Below, one piece after another: positions 1 through 7,956 of a DNA stretch of 64,000 bases. A program made the position numbers and the translations under genes. The notes under the pieces are model-generated. The model searched no databases and was not told the origin of the DNA. It saw only the letters and a program-made list of their open reading frames with translations. The DNA comes from Larkinella knui (GTDB taxonomy: Bacteria > Bacteroidota > Bacteroidia > Cytophagales > Spirosomataceae): assembly GCF_003858645.1 (NCBI RefSeq), contig NZ_RQJP01000003.1, forward strand, positions 434,001 through 498,000, in the 5' to 3' direction. Each line of letters starts with the position of its first letter. Position 1 is the stretch's first letter.

Positions 1-458
1 ATTTACAGACCAACAAGGTAAAATACATGGCGTCGTTTGTCAGTCTGATCCATTCGGTCGATAGCCTGAAAGTGCTTCAGGAAATCAACAAACAGGCCGC
101 CCGCCACGACCGCGTCATCGACTGCCTGCTCCAGATTCACATTGCGCAGGAAGAAACCAAGTTCGGATTTGACGAATCGGAAGCCGAAACGCTGCTCCAG
201 TCTGGTCACCTGGATCAACTTCCGAACATCCGTATTCTGGGTCTGATGGGGATGGCGAGCAATACCGACGACGAAGCGAAAATCCGGCAGGAGTTCCGGG
301 GACTCAAGCAACTCTATGACCGGCTAAGCGGTATGCAACGCGCCAATGTGGCTTTTCAGGAACTATCGATGGGCATGAGCAGCGATTATTTGATCGCAAT
401 TGAAGAAGGCAGTACGATGGTACGGGTTGGAAGTGCGATATTTGGAACACGAAACTGA
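1..458 (+). CDS. YggS/PROSC-family PLP homeostasis protein (5' end outside window)
   Basis: This is the C-terminal 151 residues of a YggS-type (COG0325) pyridoxal-5'-phosphate-binding protein. The family has an alanine-racemase-like TIM barrel and buffers free PLP in the cytoplasm; it has no proven enzymatic activity. The reading frame is already open at base 3 (LQTNKVKYM), so the ATG at 27 is internal and not the start. Family hallmarks are the late SMGMSSDY segment, which binds the PLP phosphate, and the C-terminal RVGSAIFG. Family members are about 220-235 residues, so roughly 70-80 residues lie outside. It is followed after 14 bases by the DUF423 gene on the same strand. Family assignment is firm from the motifs; function is by family. 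Confidence 0.93.
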   Translation, partial: LQTNKVKYMASFVSLIHSVDSLKVLQEINKQAARHDRVIDCLLQIHIAQEETKFGFDESEAETLLQSGHLDQLPNIRILGLMGMASNTDDEAKIRQEFRGLKQLYDRLSGMQRANVAFQELSMGMSSDYLIAIEEGSTMVRVGSAIFGTRN

Positions 459-472
459 CAAACACCGCTGCC

Positions 473-859
473 ATGCATAAATTTTTTTTACAATCCGGGG
501 CCATTCTGGGTTTTCTGGGCGTCGCTCTGGGCGCTTTCGGGGCTCACGCCCTTCGGGCCATGCTTGAACTATCCAAGCGGGGAGACACGTTCGAAACCGC
601 CGTAAAATACCAGTTCTACCACGCCCTGGCTTTGGTAGCAATCGGCATTTTGCTCCAGTTACCGGCGACGTCGGCGGCTTCGGCAAACTATTATACCTGG
701 GCAGGCTACGCTTCGCTGTTCGGCGTTATTATCTTCAGTGGCTCACTCTATGCCATCTGTTTTACCGGTATTACCAAATTCGGCGCCATTGCTCCCATCG
801 GCGGGCTGCTGATGCTGGCAGGTTGGGCGTTGTTGCTGATCGGGAGTTTGAAAAGTTAA
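473..859 (+). CDS. DUF423 family small membrane protein
   Basis: This 128-residue integral membrane protein has about four hydrophobic segments, near residues 5-25, 45-65, 70-92 and 100-125. It matches the DUF423 (YgdD-like) pattern: an N-terminal GALLGFLGVALGAFGAHAL-like stretch, then FETAVKYQFYHALAL, then a Gly-rich last helix with IAPIGGLLMLAGW. The family is widespread and its function is unknown. The gene sits 14 bases after the yggS-like gene and 6 bases before the cytochrome gene, so the three are probably co-transcribed. Length matches the family. Confidence 0.92.
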   Translation: MHKFFLQSGAILGFLGVALGAFGAHALRAMLELSKRGDTFETAVKYQFYHALALVAIGILLQLPATSAASANYYTWAGYASLFGVIIFSGSLYAICFTGITKFGAIAPIGGLLMLAGWALLLIGSLKS

Positions 860-865
860 GTGCCT

Positions 866-1270
866 ATGAAAAAACATCACGTCCTTACGAGTTTGGCAAT
901 GCTGGCAGCCGGATGGTTCACTTTGTCGGCCTTGTCGCCGGCTTCGTCTTCCCGCCAGACCAAAATTCCGGCAGTCGCCGACTCATTGAAACAGGATCCC
1001 GCTACCGGATTAGTCGTCGATGAGCGGCTCAATCTGGTGGTTGCCCAATGCACGGCCTGCCATTCGAGTAAACTGATTCTGCAAAACCGGTTCACGCGGG
1101 ATGGCTGGAAGGAAAAAATCCGTTGGATGCAACGTACCCAGAAACTCTGGGACCTGGGAGAAACCGAGCCCGTGGTGCTGGATTATCTGGTGAAGTATTA
1201 TGGCCCGGAACAAAAAACGTTCGATGGTCGGCGAAAACCGCTCCCGACGGTGCAGTGGTATAAATTGTAA
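866..1270 (+). CDS. Exported mono-haem cytochrome c-like protein
   Basis: This 134-residue protein has an N-terminal signal sequence (Lys-Lys-His-His, then a hydrophobic stretch to about residue 24). It has one haem-binding CTACH motif at about residues 62-66, followed by SSKLILQNRFTRDGW and a Met-containing segment that could give the distal ligand. This layout resembles the small cytochrome subunits found with sulfite-dehydrogenase-type molybdoenzymes. No molybdoenzyme gene is adjacent here, so the redox partner is unknown. The ATG at 866 is preferred over an in-frame GTG at 860 because it directly precedes the signal sequence. It lies in a row of closely spaced plus-strand genes. Confidence 0.82.
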   Translation: MKKHHVLTSLAMLAAGWFTLSALSPASSSRQTKIPAVADSLKQDPATGLVVDERLNLVVAQCTACHSSKLILQNRFTRDGWKEKIRWMQRTQKLWDLGETEPVVLDYLVKYYGPEQKTFDGRRKPLPTVQWYKL

Positions 1271-1279
1271 GCACAAGAA

Positions 1280-1942
1280 ATGAAAAAAAACGCTTACCAC
1301 TATCTTTTTGGGCAAGATACGCTGTATCAGGCCGATGAACCGGAGCCGGTTCATCGGGAGCCGGTTCTGCCCGGCCCACCGGTTAGTCAACCCGAAATCA
1401 CGGTCGATCAAGTGGAGGTTGAACCGGAAATCGAACCGGTAAGACCGGAAGTAATGCAGCCAGTTGCGATAATTCAGCCGGTTGCGGTAGTTGAGCCCGT
1501 ACTACCGCTTGTGGCTTCGGCCGAACCGGAAACCGTACCCTCTCCGGTCCCGATCATTGAGTCGAATACCCCCGGCCCACTGCCCCAAAAACCTAAAGTC
1601 CTTATTCTGATTGACGAAGAGTTAACGCCCGGCGAGTTGATTTTTCTGGAAAACATTCTAAAAGCCATTCATCTGAATCTCAACGAGATCGACATTTTGA
1701 ATCTGGCCGGATCAGGACTAGTGGATTTCCACGCGGTTCTGGAAAACAAAACGCTTCACCATTTCATCTCCTTCGGCGTTCCCTTCAAAACCATTCACCT
1801 GAACATTCAGATGGACCGTTACCAACCCATCCGGATTTTCGGTATCACCTTTTTGCTGGCCGACCCGCTTTCGGCCATTGAAGCCGACTCGAAACTGAAA
1901 CGTAAATTGTGGGAAGTGCTGAAAAAAGTATTTTTGGATTAA
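1280..1942 (+). CDS. Conserved hypothetical protein with Pro/Glu/Val-rich linker
   Basis: This is a 220-residue cytoplasmic protein with no signal peptide or membrane helix. After a short N-terminus (MKKNAYHYLFGQDTLYQ), residues 15-105 are low complexity, rich in EPV/PEP/QPV repeats and probably disordered. Residues about 108-220 form a compact domain that starts PKVLILIDEELTPGE and ends WEVLKKVFLD, with the pattern HHFISFGVPF in the middle. I do not recognise the family with certainty. The domain pattern is faintly like the glycosylase-like fold of DNA polymerase III psi subunits, but that is only an impression. It begins 9 bases after the cytochrome gene. Confidence 0.75.
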   Translation: MKKNAYHYLFGQDTLYQADEPEPVHREPVLPGPPVSQPEITVDQVEVEPEIEPVRPEVMQPVAIIQPVAVVEPVLPLVASAEPETVPSPVPIIESNTPGPLPQKPKVLILIDEELTPGELIFLENILKAIHLNLNEIDILNLAGSGLVDFHAVLENKTLHHFISFGVPFKTIHLNIQMDRYQPIRIFGITFLLADPLSAIEADSKLKRKLWEVLKKVFLD

Positions 1943-2035
1943 TCCTAAAAATGACTTTTATTTAGATGGCAGTCCCGAATCCCGCTGTTTCGGGCCATAC
2001 CCTTGTACTTTTCCCGTATATTTTTTACTTAACAG

Positions 2036-3391
2036 ATGGTCGAATCCTCTACAGATTCCACGCCGGTGCATTCCGACGAGTCGACGGGCCAGCCCGGTTT
2101 GCGGAAAGTGATTACGACCGCGCAGTTGTGGTCGATTGCTGTGGGTATGGTGATTTCCGGCGAGTATTTTGGCTGGAATTACGGCTGGGCCGTGGCCGGC
2201 ACCATCGGTTTTCTGGTGGCAACCTTGCTGGTTACGGTCATGTATCTGGCCTTTATATTCAGTTATACCGAACTCACCGCGTCCATTCCCGACGCGGGCG
2301 GGCCGTTTACCTACGCCAACCGTGCGTTCGGCTCAACGGCGGCTTTTATTGCCGGTTTTGCCACGCTCGTCGACTTTCTGATGGCTCCACCGGCCATTGC
2401 CGCTGCGCTCGGTGCTTATGCCAACTTCCTGAATCCGGCGCTGCCCGTCCTGGGCGTGGCGATGGTCACCTACATCGTTTTCATCACCATCAATATTCTG
2501 GGCATCAAGGAATCGGCCAATTTTTCGATGATCATCACCGTTCTGGCGGTGGTCGAATTGCTGATTTTCATGGCCCTGGTTGCGCCCTCTTACCAAACCA
2601 AAAACCTGGTTGCTAACAACGAATCGTTTGGAGCGGGCGGGGTTTTTGCCGCGCTTCCGTTCGCCATCTGGTTTTATCTGGCCATCGAAGGTGTGGCGAT
2701 GGTGGCCGAGGAAGTAAAAAATCCGAAGAAAACAATTCCGCGGGGCTATCTGCTCAGTATCGGAACGCTGGTTTTTCTGGCACTCGGTACCATGATCCTC
2801 ACCGCCGGTGTGGGCGACTGGCGGCTTTTGAGCAAAATCGATTATCCATTGCCCGAAACGCTGGCGATGGTGCTGGGTCGCCACAGTCCCTGGTCAAAAG
2901 TTTTCGCCAGTCTGGGTTTATTCGGGCTAATTGCCTCCTTTCACTGCAACACCATCGGCTATTCCCGGCAGATTTTCGCCCTCGCCCGCAGCGGTTACCT
3001 GCCCGGTTTTCTGGCTACGGTCAATCGCCGTTTCCAAACTCCGCACTGGGCACTCATTGGGGGCGGTGTAGTCGGATTTATTGCCCTGTTTTCCGGCACA
3101 ACCGGCGATATCATCATTCTCTCGGCGCTCGGTGCCGTTGTCATGTACATCAGCAGCATGGTCAGTCTGTTTAAATTACGCCAGAAAGAACCGGCGCTGG
3201 AACGCCCTTTCATGGCTCCGCTCTATCCGTATGTTCCGGCTATTGCGCTCATTTTGTCCTGCATCTGTCTGGTGGCCATCATCTATTACAACGTTTGGCT
3301 GAGTATCCTTTTTGCGGGTTTGCTGGCGGTTTCATTGCTGCTGTTTCGAATCATTGGCATCCGTTTGCCCGATTCCCCACCCACCCGTTAG
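2036..3391 (+). CDS. APC-superfamily permease, ethanolamine-permease-like
   Basis: A 451-residue inner-membrane transporter with about 12 hydrophobic segments. The N-terminal core (LRKVITTAQLWSIAVGMVIS followed by GEYFGWNYGWAVAGTIGF) is very characteristic of the ethanolamine permease branch (Eat/TIGR00908) of the amino acid-polyamine-organocation superfamily. Further signatures are AGGPFTYANRAFG and YLAIEGVAMVAEEVKNPKKTIP. Proton-coupled uptake of ethanolamine or an amino acid is therefore likely. No ethanolamine ammonia-lyase genes (eutBC) are next to it, so the substrate remains uncertain. The ATG at 2036 precedes an acidic 30-residue cytoplasmic tail. A terminator-like hairpin follows at 3414-3457. 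Confidence 0.9.
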   Translation: MVESSTDSTPVHSDESTGQPGLRKVITTAQLWSIAVGMVISGEYFGWNYGWAVAGTIGFLVATLLVTVMYLAFIFSYTELTASIPDAGGPFTYANRAFGSTAAFIAGFATLVDFLMAPPAIAAALGAYANFLNPALPVLGVAMVTYIVFITINILGIKESANFSMIITVLAVVELLIFMALVAPSYQTKNLVANNESFGAGGVFAALPFAIWFYLAIEGVAMVAEEVKNPKKTIPRGYLLSIGTLVFLALGTMILTAGVGDWRLLSKIDYPLPETLAMVLGRHSPWSKVFASLGLFGLIASFHCNTIGYSRQIFALARSGYLPGFLATVNRRFQTPHWALIGGGVVGFIALFSGTTGDIIILSALGAVVMYISSMVSLFKLRQKEPALERPFMAPLYPYVPAIALILSCICLVAIIYYNVWLSILFAGLLAVSLLLFRIIGIRLPDSPPTR

Positions 3392-3413
3392 CAAAAAGTC
3401 CCGAACCTTTCAG

Positions 3414-3457
3414 AAAAACCGGTTGTTAAACAATATTATTCGGCCAGACCGGTTTTT
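3414..3457 (+). terminator. Probable intrinsic terminator after permease gene
   Basis: A 10-bp inverted repeat (AAAAACCGGT at 3414-3423, ACCGGTTTTT at 3448-3457) encloses a 24-base AT-rich loop and ends in a T-run. It sits 22 bases after the permease stop and before the next gene at 3492, which fits transcription termination. The long loop weakens the call. Confidence 0.5.
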
Positions 3458-3491
3458 ATACAGCACGCAGGCAGGTAGTTAACGTTCCGCT

Positions 3492-4469
3492 ATGACGTTT
3501 GAAGAGCAGCTAAACAACCATACGACTTTACCGGATTTCGCCACGTATTCTTCCGAACCGCTACCGGATTGGCTGGAAGACGATGATCTGCTCCGCGACG
3601 AAGCTGCTCTCCTGGGTTTATCCGATGCGCGGCTGGACGAAAAAACAACGCTGATCAGGCTGTATTTTAAACGGCAAACGGCTTTTCTTGAACGCGAACG
3701 GGAGCAGGTTGGCGAAAAAATCGGCGAACTGAATTTACTGATTGAGCAGAAAGCAAACCGGGTTGATGAATTAAAACAAAAAATCGCCCGCCTTGAAACA
3801 ACCAAACCGGCCGGCGAACCCCAGTTTCTGCGAACCGGTAGTGGCTTGCTGGCGTTCCTGATTCTGCTCATCGGCACCTATTTTCTGATCGCTGAAACCC
3901 TAAAACCGCATTTTCAGGAAAGCCGGTTTATTGCCATCGGCGTGTTACTAGCCGGCGTTTTTGGACGTTATGACCGAACGACTGTTGCCAGCGAAGCCGC
4001 TGTAAACGTCACGATCCGGCGGCTACTGGCCGAAACCGGTTTGCCATTGGCGGCTTCATTTTTTGTGAGTATGCAGGCCCTCGAAACGCAATCTGCTTTG
4101 AAAACCGCCGGCCTTTTTCTCTTTATGTTCTTTCTGTTTGTAGCCGCAGGCAAATCCATTCCCAGCCTGCTGACGGCTTTACAAAACGATTTTCGGTATT
4201 GGCAGCAGGGAAAAAAGCTCGAAAAAGAGCGAATCCCGAAAACAGAAGCGTGGGAAAATGAGATTAATGGAGTAACCATCAGCCTTGACGCCCTCCGGGT
4301 TCAGAAGTGGCAACTGTTGCCGCAGCTGAACCGGGCCGACGCAGAATGGCACCGCATCAACACCCGGCGGGATGTGTTGATCCAATTGTTTGAAAACGAA
4401 TTTAACCTGGCCCGCAGCCTTCGCGACCGGCTTTCGGAGCGCCAGAAACGGGCCATTGTGGCGAGTTAA
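3492..4469 (+). CDS. Unknown coiled-coil membrane protein (first of pair)
   Basis: A 325-residue protein of unrecognised family. Residues 1-45 are acidic. Residues 60-110 form a predicted coiled coil rich in Glu, Lys and Leu (EREREQVGEKIGELNLLIEQ and following). Hydrophobic segments lie near residues 117-138, 145-160 and 203-220, and a second charged helical region fills residues 230-320. No signal peptide and no catalytic motif are visible. The next gene (4518-5936) has the same order of coiled coil, membrane helices and charged coiled-coil tail, which suggests partners or distant paralogues in one operon. Function is unknown. Confidence 0.75.
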   Translation: MTFEEQLNNHTTLPDFATYSSEPLPDWLEDDDLLRDEAALLGLSDARLDEKTTLIRLYFKRQTAFLEREREQVGEKIGELNLLIEQKANRVDELKQKIARLETTKPAGEPQFLRTGSGLLAFLILLIGTYFLIAETLKPHFQESRFIAIGVLLAGVFGRYDRTTVASEAAVNVTIRRLLAETGLPLAASFFVSMQALETQSALKTAGLFLFMFFLFVAAGKSIPSLLTALQNDFRYWQQGKKLEKERIPKTEAWENEINGVTISLDALRVQKWQLLPQLNRADAEWHRINTRRDVLIQLFENEFNLARSLRDRLSERQKRAIVAS

Positions 4470-4517
4470 CGAGTTGTCGGCATCCAGTGTGCCCCAAACT
4501 CTTAAACTGAAAAAGAT

Positions 4518-5936
4518 ATGAATGAGCAGCAGCCAAAAGATAGTCAGGATTTTCAGCACGGCTACACCAGCGGAGTTGAAGGCACCGATCGCCAGAACTA
4601 CGAGGGGTATTTGTCGAGTCAGGTCAGTGACGAATGGATTAAGGACCGGGTTGATAACAAGCGCGACGAAATCCGGCAAATCGATCAGAAACTAGCGGAT
4701 ACCACGGCCCAGCGTCGGGCCGCCTATGACCGGCTTCAGGATCACATTATGCAAACGACGCTGGCTGGCAAAAGCGCCGAACACCTGGAAGCTCAAATCA
4801 AAACCGTGGAGGACGAGCGCGAAAAACTGAAAGAACGGCGCGAAAATACGGCGTCGGAATATTCGCTGCTGGCCGGTATTATCTTTGTGGTCGCCGGTAT
4901 TTCGTTCGTTGCCGGTGACCTGATTATCTCGCATGAAATTGTGGCCTACGCGCTCAATATCCGCAATAACGTCGAAGCCTGGATGTTTGCGGTTGGTCTG
5001 GCGATGGTTTCGATCCTGTTAAAACCGGCTTATGATCGACTGATCGAAGAACCGTATCTGACCAATTCTTCGCCCGAAGCGTCTCGCCGGTACGGCTGGT
5101 TCAAGATGGGACTGGCGATTTTGTCGATTGTTACGCTCGTAATCCTGGGCTGGTTCCGGTATGATGCGTACCGGACTGACAAACTGAAAGAAGCGATCAA
5201 TAAAAGCATCAAAAATATTCAGCTGAATGCGACTCCGCTGGACCCAACCAACCCCAATCCGGTTGCCGACCAACGGGTTTTGCAAAAAATTGAACGGCAA
5301 CTCCAGCAGTCCGACGAACTCAATCTGCAACTTGTCAACAGCCCGTGGGCCCTGATGTCGTTTGTGCTGAGCGGGGTCTTGTTTGCCCTGGCGGGTGCCG
5401 TGTGTCTGGGAATTGGATTACCGGTTTTGCAGAAATTCTGGTTTCGGTGGTTGCAGGCCGACCCGCGTTTGTGGCGGCTACGCCGTCGGCGCCGGAAACT
5501 GGAAAAGCAGCATCAGGCGGTTCAACAGGAAATTGCCAAACATCTGACTCAGAAGAACATCATGGATCATGAGTTGGCCGTTCTGCCGTCGCTCGACGAA
5601 CTGCGTCAGCGCAAACAGCAACTTGTCGACGACATCGATCGCCTGAACGATGATCAGAAACTGGCCCGAACCGACAGCCGGATTGCGTCGTTCAACGATG
5701 GCTATGAAAAAGGAATGGCGGCCCGGCAGGCGATGAGTGAAGAAGAATTTAATCAGTTTCGGAACGGTTTTTTCTCCGTTTCCAACCTCGCAACGAAAGC
5801 CCGCTCCGCTTCTGATCAGGAACGGCTGGCTTCCGGCAAAACTAATTTTACCAACCCGCGCCCCGTCAACGGATTGCGTCCCCATCAGGCCGTCCGAAAG
5901 CACCTCGCCGATGGATTGGACACTGATAATGAATGA
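4518..5936 (+). CDS. Unknown coiled-coil membrane protein (second of pair)
   Basis: A 472-residue protein of unrecognised family. The N-terminal 40 residues are hydrophilic, with HGYTSGVEGTDRQNYEGYL. A coiled coil spans about residues 45-110. Two membrane helices lie near 115-140 and 155-172, a third near 196-215, and a fourth near 278-302. A basic patch (RLRRRRRKLEKQ) begins a second coiled coil at about 320-390. Residues 390-472 are soluble and include FNDGYEKGMAARQAMSEEEF. The N- and C-terminal GY.(K/S)G(M/V) motifs look alike and may be related short repeats. Its start lies 48 bases after the preceding gene, so the two are probably one transcript. Function is unknown. Confidence 0.75.
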   Translation: MNEQQPKDSQDFQHGYTSGVEGTDRQNYEGYLSSQVSDEWIKDRVDNKRDEIRQIDQKLADTTAQRRAAYDRLQDHIMQTTLAGKSAEHLEAQIKTVEDEREKLKERRENTASEYSLLAGIIFVVAGISFVAGDLIISHEIVAYALNIRNNVEAWMFAVGLAMVSILLKPAYDRLIEEPYLTNSSPEASRRYGWFKMGLAILSIVTLVILGWFRYDAYRTDKLKEAINKSIKNIQLNATPLDPTNPNPVADQRVLQKIERQLQQSDELNLQLVNSPWALMSFVLSGVLFALAGAVCLGIGLPVLQKFWFRWLQADPRLWRLRRRRRKLEKQHQAVQQEIAKHLTQKNIMDHELAVLPSLDELRQRKQQLVDDIDRLNDDQKLARTDSRIASFNDGYEKGMAARQAMSEEEFNQFRNGFFSVSNLATKARSASDQERLASGKTNFTNPRPVNGLRPHQAVRKHLADGLDTDNE

Positions 5937-5948
5937 ATTGTGACTGGG

Positions 5949-5998
5949 TGATTGAGTGAATAGCCTGCCGGATTCTTGGCATTTTATTCACTCAATCA
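5949..5998. terminator. Inverted repeat between convergent genes
   Basis: Perfect 14-bp arms (5949-5962 and 5985-5998, TGATTGAGTGAATA and its complement) enclose a 22-base loop. The element lies between the convergent genes ending at 5936 and 6021, so it could end transcription from both sides. There is only a short T-rich flank, so this is moderately supported. Confidence 0.5.
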
Positions 5999-6020
5999 CG
6001 CATTCAAAACCCATGCCTTG

Positions 6021-6794
6021 TTATTGAATCGGTGAATAATCCGTTGGTTTCATGTAAACGGACTCGACTTTGGTAGTGAGCGGTCCGTTTTTCTCCGAAT
6101 CCGCTTTTGCCTTCACCCATTTCGGGTCGGCCCGAAACTCATCGAAATGTTTTTTCCCTTCGGCTTCGCTCGGGTGAGCCAGAATATATACCAGTTTCGG
6201 CTGACCACTTTCGTCCGGCTGAGTCGTTAACCAATACCCGATGTTGGTCATCCCGTGTTGCTTGAACAGCTTGATTGTGTGATTTTTAAAGCGGGCAATC
6301 AGATCGTTCAGTTTGCCGGGAGCGGGCGAATACGTACGCAATTCGAAAACGCGCCCCGGTTTTTTGGACGCTTTGATTTTGGGAGAAATTTCGGCTTCCG
6401 TCATAAAAATCTGGTCGACTTTCGCCACGATCTTCCCGTTTGCTTCGGTTTTTGCTACCACTTCCTTCCATTCCGGATCGCTGCCAAACGCCTTCCAGGA
6501 AGCATCGCGGGCTTCGCGGTTTGGGTACGAAAGAATGTAAATCAGTCTTTCCTGCGAAGCGTCGGTCGGCGTCCAGTACCCAACGTTGGTCATTCCGTGT
6601 TTTTCGAAAATTTTAGTGGTGTATTTCCGGAAACGATCGATGATGTTCTCATAATTACCGGGAGTCGGGTAATAAATCCGGACTTCGTACAAACGCGACG
6701 GATCGGCGGGTTTGGTGGTTTCGGGGCCCGAATCAGCTACCGAAAAACTTAATGCAGTTACAATAAGGCTACAGGTTAACAGGAAATTTCTCAT
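6021..6794 (-). CDS. Exported NIPSNAP family protein with two domains
   Basis: A 257-residue protein with a signal peptide (about residues 1-20). It has two tandem NIPSNAP domains of about 100 residues. Each starts with a YEVR.Y/FELRTY..TPG/APG strand and contains the matching segment KHGMTN(V/I)GYW and a (D/E)..W....DP(E/K)W core. NIPSNAP domains have a dimeric ferredoxin-like (alpha/beta-barrel) fold and their biochemical role is poorly defined. The duplication is visible from the repeated HGMTN.GYW and LVYIL.(Y/H)P elements. The gene stands alone, convergent with the coiled-coil pair. Confidence 0.9.
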   Translation of the reverse strand: MRNFLLTCSLIVTALSFSVADSGPETTKPADPSRLYEVRIYYPTPGNYENIIDRFRKYTTKIFEKHGMTNVGYWTPTDASQERLIYILSYPNREARDASWKAFGSDPEWKEVVAKTEANGKIVAKVDQIFMTEAEISPKIKASKKPGRVFELRTYSPAPGKLNDLIARFKNHTIKLFKQHGMTNIGYWLTTQPDESGQPKLVYILAHPSEAEGKKHFDEFRADPKWVKAKADSEKNGPLTTKVESVYMKPTDYSPIQ

Positions 6795-6936
6795 TGATAC
6801 GCGGCTGTTAGTTGAATTACAAAAATAAGCACAGTTTAAACAGAATTAATTGTTTAACCTTTATTTTGACTAAGACGCTCTTTTCAGATAAAAACCTATC
6901 TTTACAAAGAATATATCCCTATAAAATTTTGATTTT

Positions 6937-7899
6937 ATGCTGAGTCGCGTTGCAAACTCTATCTACTGGATGAACCGCTATATCGAACGGGCCGATAATT
7001 ATTCCCGTTTTATGAGTGTCAATTTTAATCTGGCCTTGGATTTACCACCCAATGTCGACGAACAATGGGAACCTCTTTTAATTGCCACTGCCGATAATTA
7101 CCTGTTTTACAACTACTACCAGGAACCAACCCGCGAGAATGTCATCGATTTCATGACCTTCGACAAGCGAAATCCCAACTCCATTGTCAGCTGCCTCAAC
7201 AACGCCCGTGAAAACGCCCGCACGATTCGGGAGAGCATTTCGAAGGAGATGTGGGAGAATATCAACGATCTGTATTTGCGCGTTCGTGACACGACCACCA
7301 AAGGCGAATCGAACCTCAACCGCCTGCAGGAGTTTTTAAACAATGTAAAAAACGGTTGCCAGCATTTTTACGGGGTGATCGACTGCACCATTACGCGGAA
7401 CGAAGCCTGGCATTTTGGCCGGGTTGGCCGGTTTTTAGAACGCGCCGACAAAACATCGCGGTTTCTGGACGTAAAATATTTTACCCTTCTCCCCGACGCC
7501 GATGCGGTGGGCTCAACCCTCGACCTGATGATCTGGACGGCGGTTTTGAAGTCGGGCAGTGCGTATAATATGTACCGCCAGCAGTACAAAATGATCAGTT
7601 CGTCGACAATTGTTGAGTTTCTAATTCTGGACAAACTCTTTCCCCGCTCGGTAGCCCACTGCATTCGCCAGGCGGAGTTGTCACTTTACGAAATTTCGGG
7701 GAATGTGATCACCAATGGTTTTAAGAACGAAGCCGAAAAAGCCTTGAGCAAACTGCGGTCAGAAATTGAGTTTACCGAAACCTCCGAACTTTTCAAAACC
7801 GGCTTACACCAATATCTGGATCGCTTTCAGACGCGGACCAACGAAGCCGCCAAAGCCGTCTACGAAACGTATTTCAGCCTGAAACCGGTGGAAGTGTAG
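6937..7899 (+). CDS. Alpha-E domain (DUF403) protein
   Basis: A 320-residue all-helical cytoplasmic protein. The N-terminus MLSRVANSIYWMNRYIERAD is diagnostic for the alpha-E/DUF403 family. Later segments ENARTIRESIS.EMWE.(I)N and FGRVGRFLERADKTSR(F)LDVKY also match. In many bacteria this family is encoded with a circularly permuted ATP-grasp protein and a transglutaminase, in a gene set proposed to make or modify a peptide. Here neither partner is adjacent, so it is an orphan copy. Length is typical. It ends at a strong hairpin. Confidence 0.92.
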   Translation: MLSRVANSIYWMNRYIERADNYSRFMSVNFNLALDLPPNVDEQWEPLLIATADNYLFYNYYQEPTRENVIDFMTFDKRNPNSIVSCLNNARENARTIRESISKEMWENINDLYLRVRDTTTKGESNLNRLQEFLNNVKNGCQHFYGVIDCTITRNEAWHFGRVGRFLERADKTSRFLDVKYFTLLPDADAVGSTLDLMIWTAVLKSGSAYNMYRQQYKMISSSTIVEFLILDKLFPRSVAHCIRQAELSLYEISGNVITNGFKNEAEKALSKLRSEIEFTETSELFKTGLHQYLDRFQTRTNEAAKAVYETYFSLKPVEV

Positions 7900-7906
7900 C
7901 GAATTG

Positions 7907-7952
7907 CCCCGACTTTCTGTAGGATGCGGTATAGACCTTCAGAAAGTCGGGG
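7907..7952. terminator. Bidirectional terminator hairpin
   Basis: Perfect 13-bp GC-rich arms (CCCCGACTTTCTG at 7907-7919 and its complement at 7940-7952) lie between the convergent genes ending at 7899 and 7957. They are followed by AATTTTATTTAT on the plus strand. This is a convincing shared terminator. Confidence 0.75.
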
Positions 7953-7956
7953 AATT

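Noticed and set aside
6864-6904. TTTTG and TATCTTTA upstream of the DUF403 gene as a promoter
   Set aside because: The two boxes are 28 bases apart, too far for the Bacteroidota promoter spacing of about 19-21.
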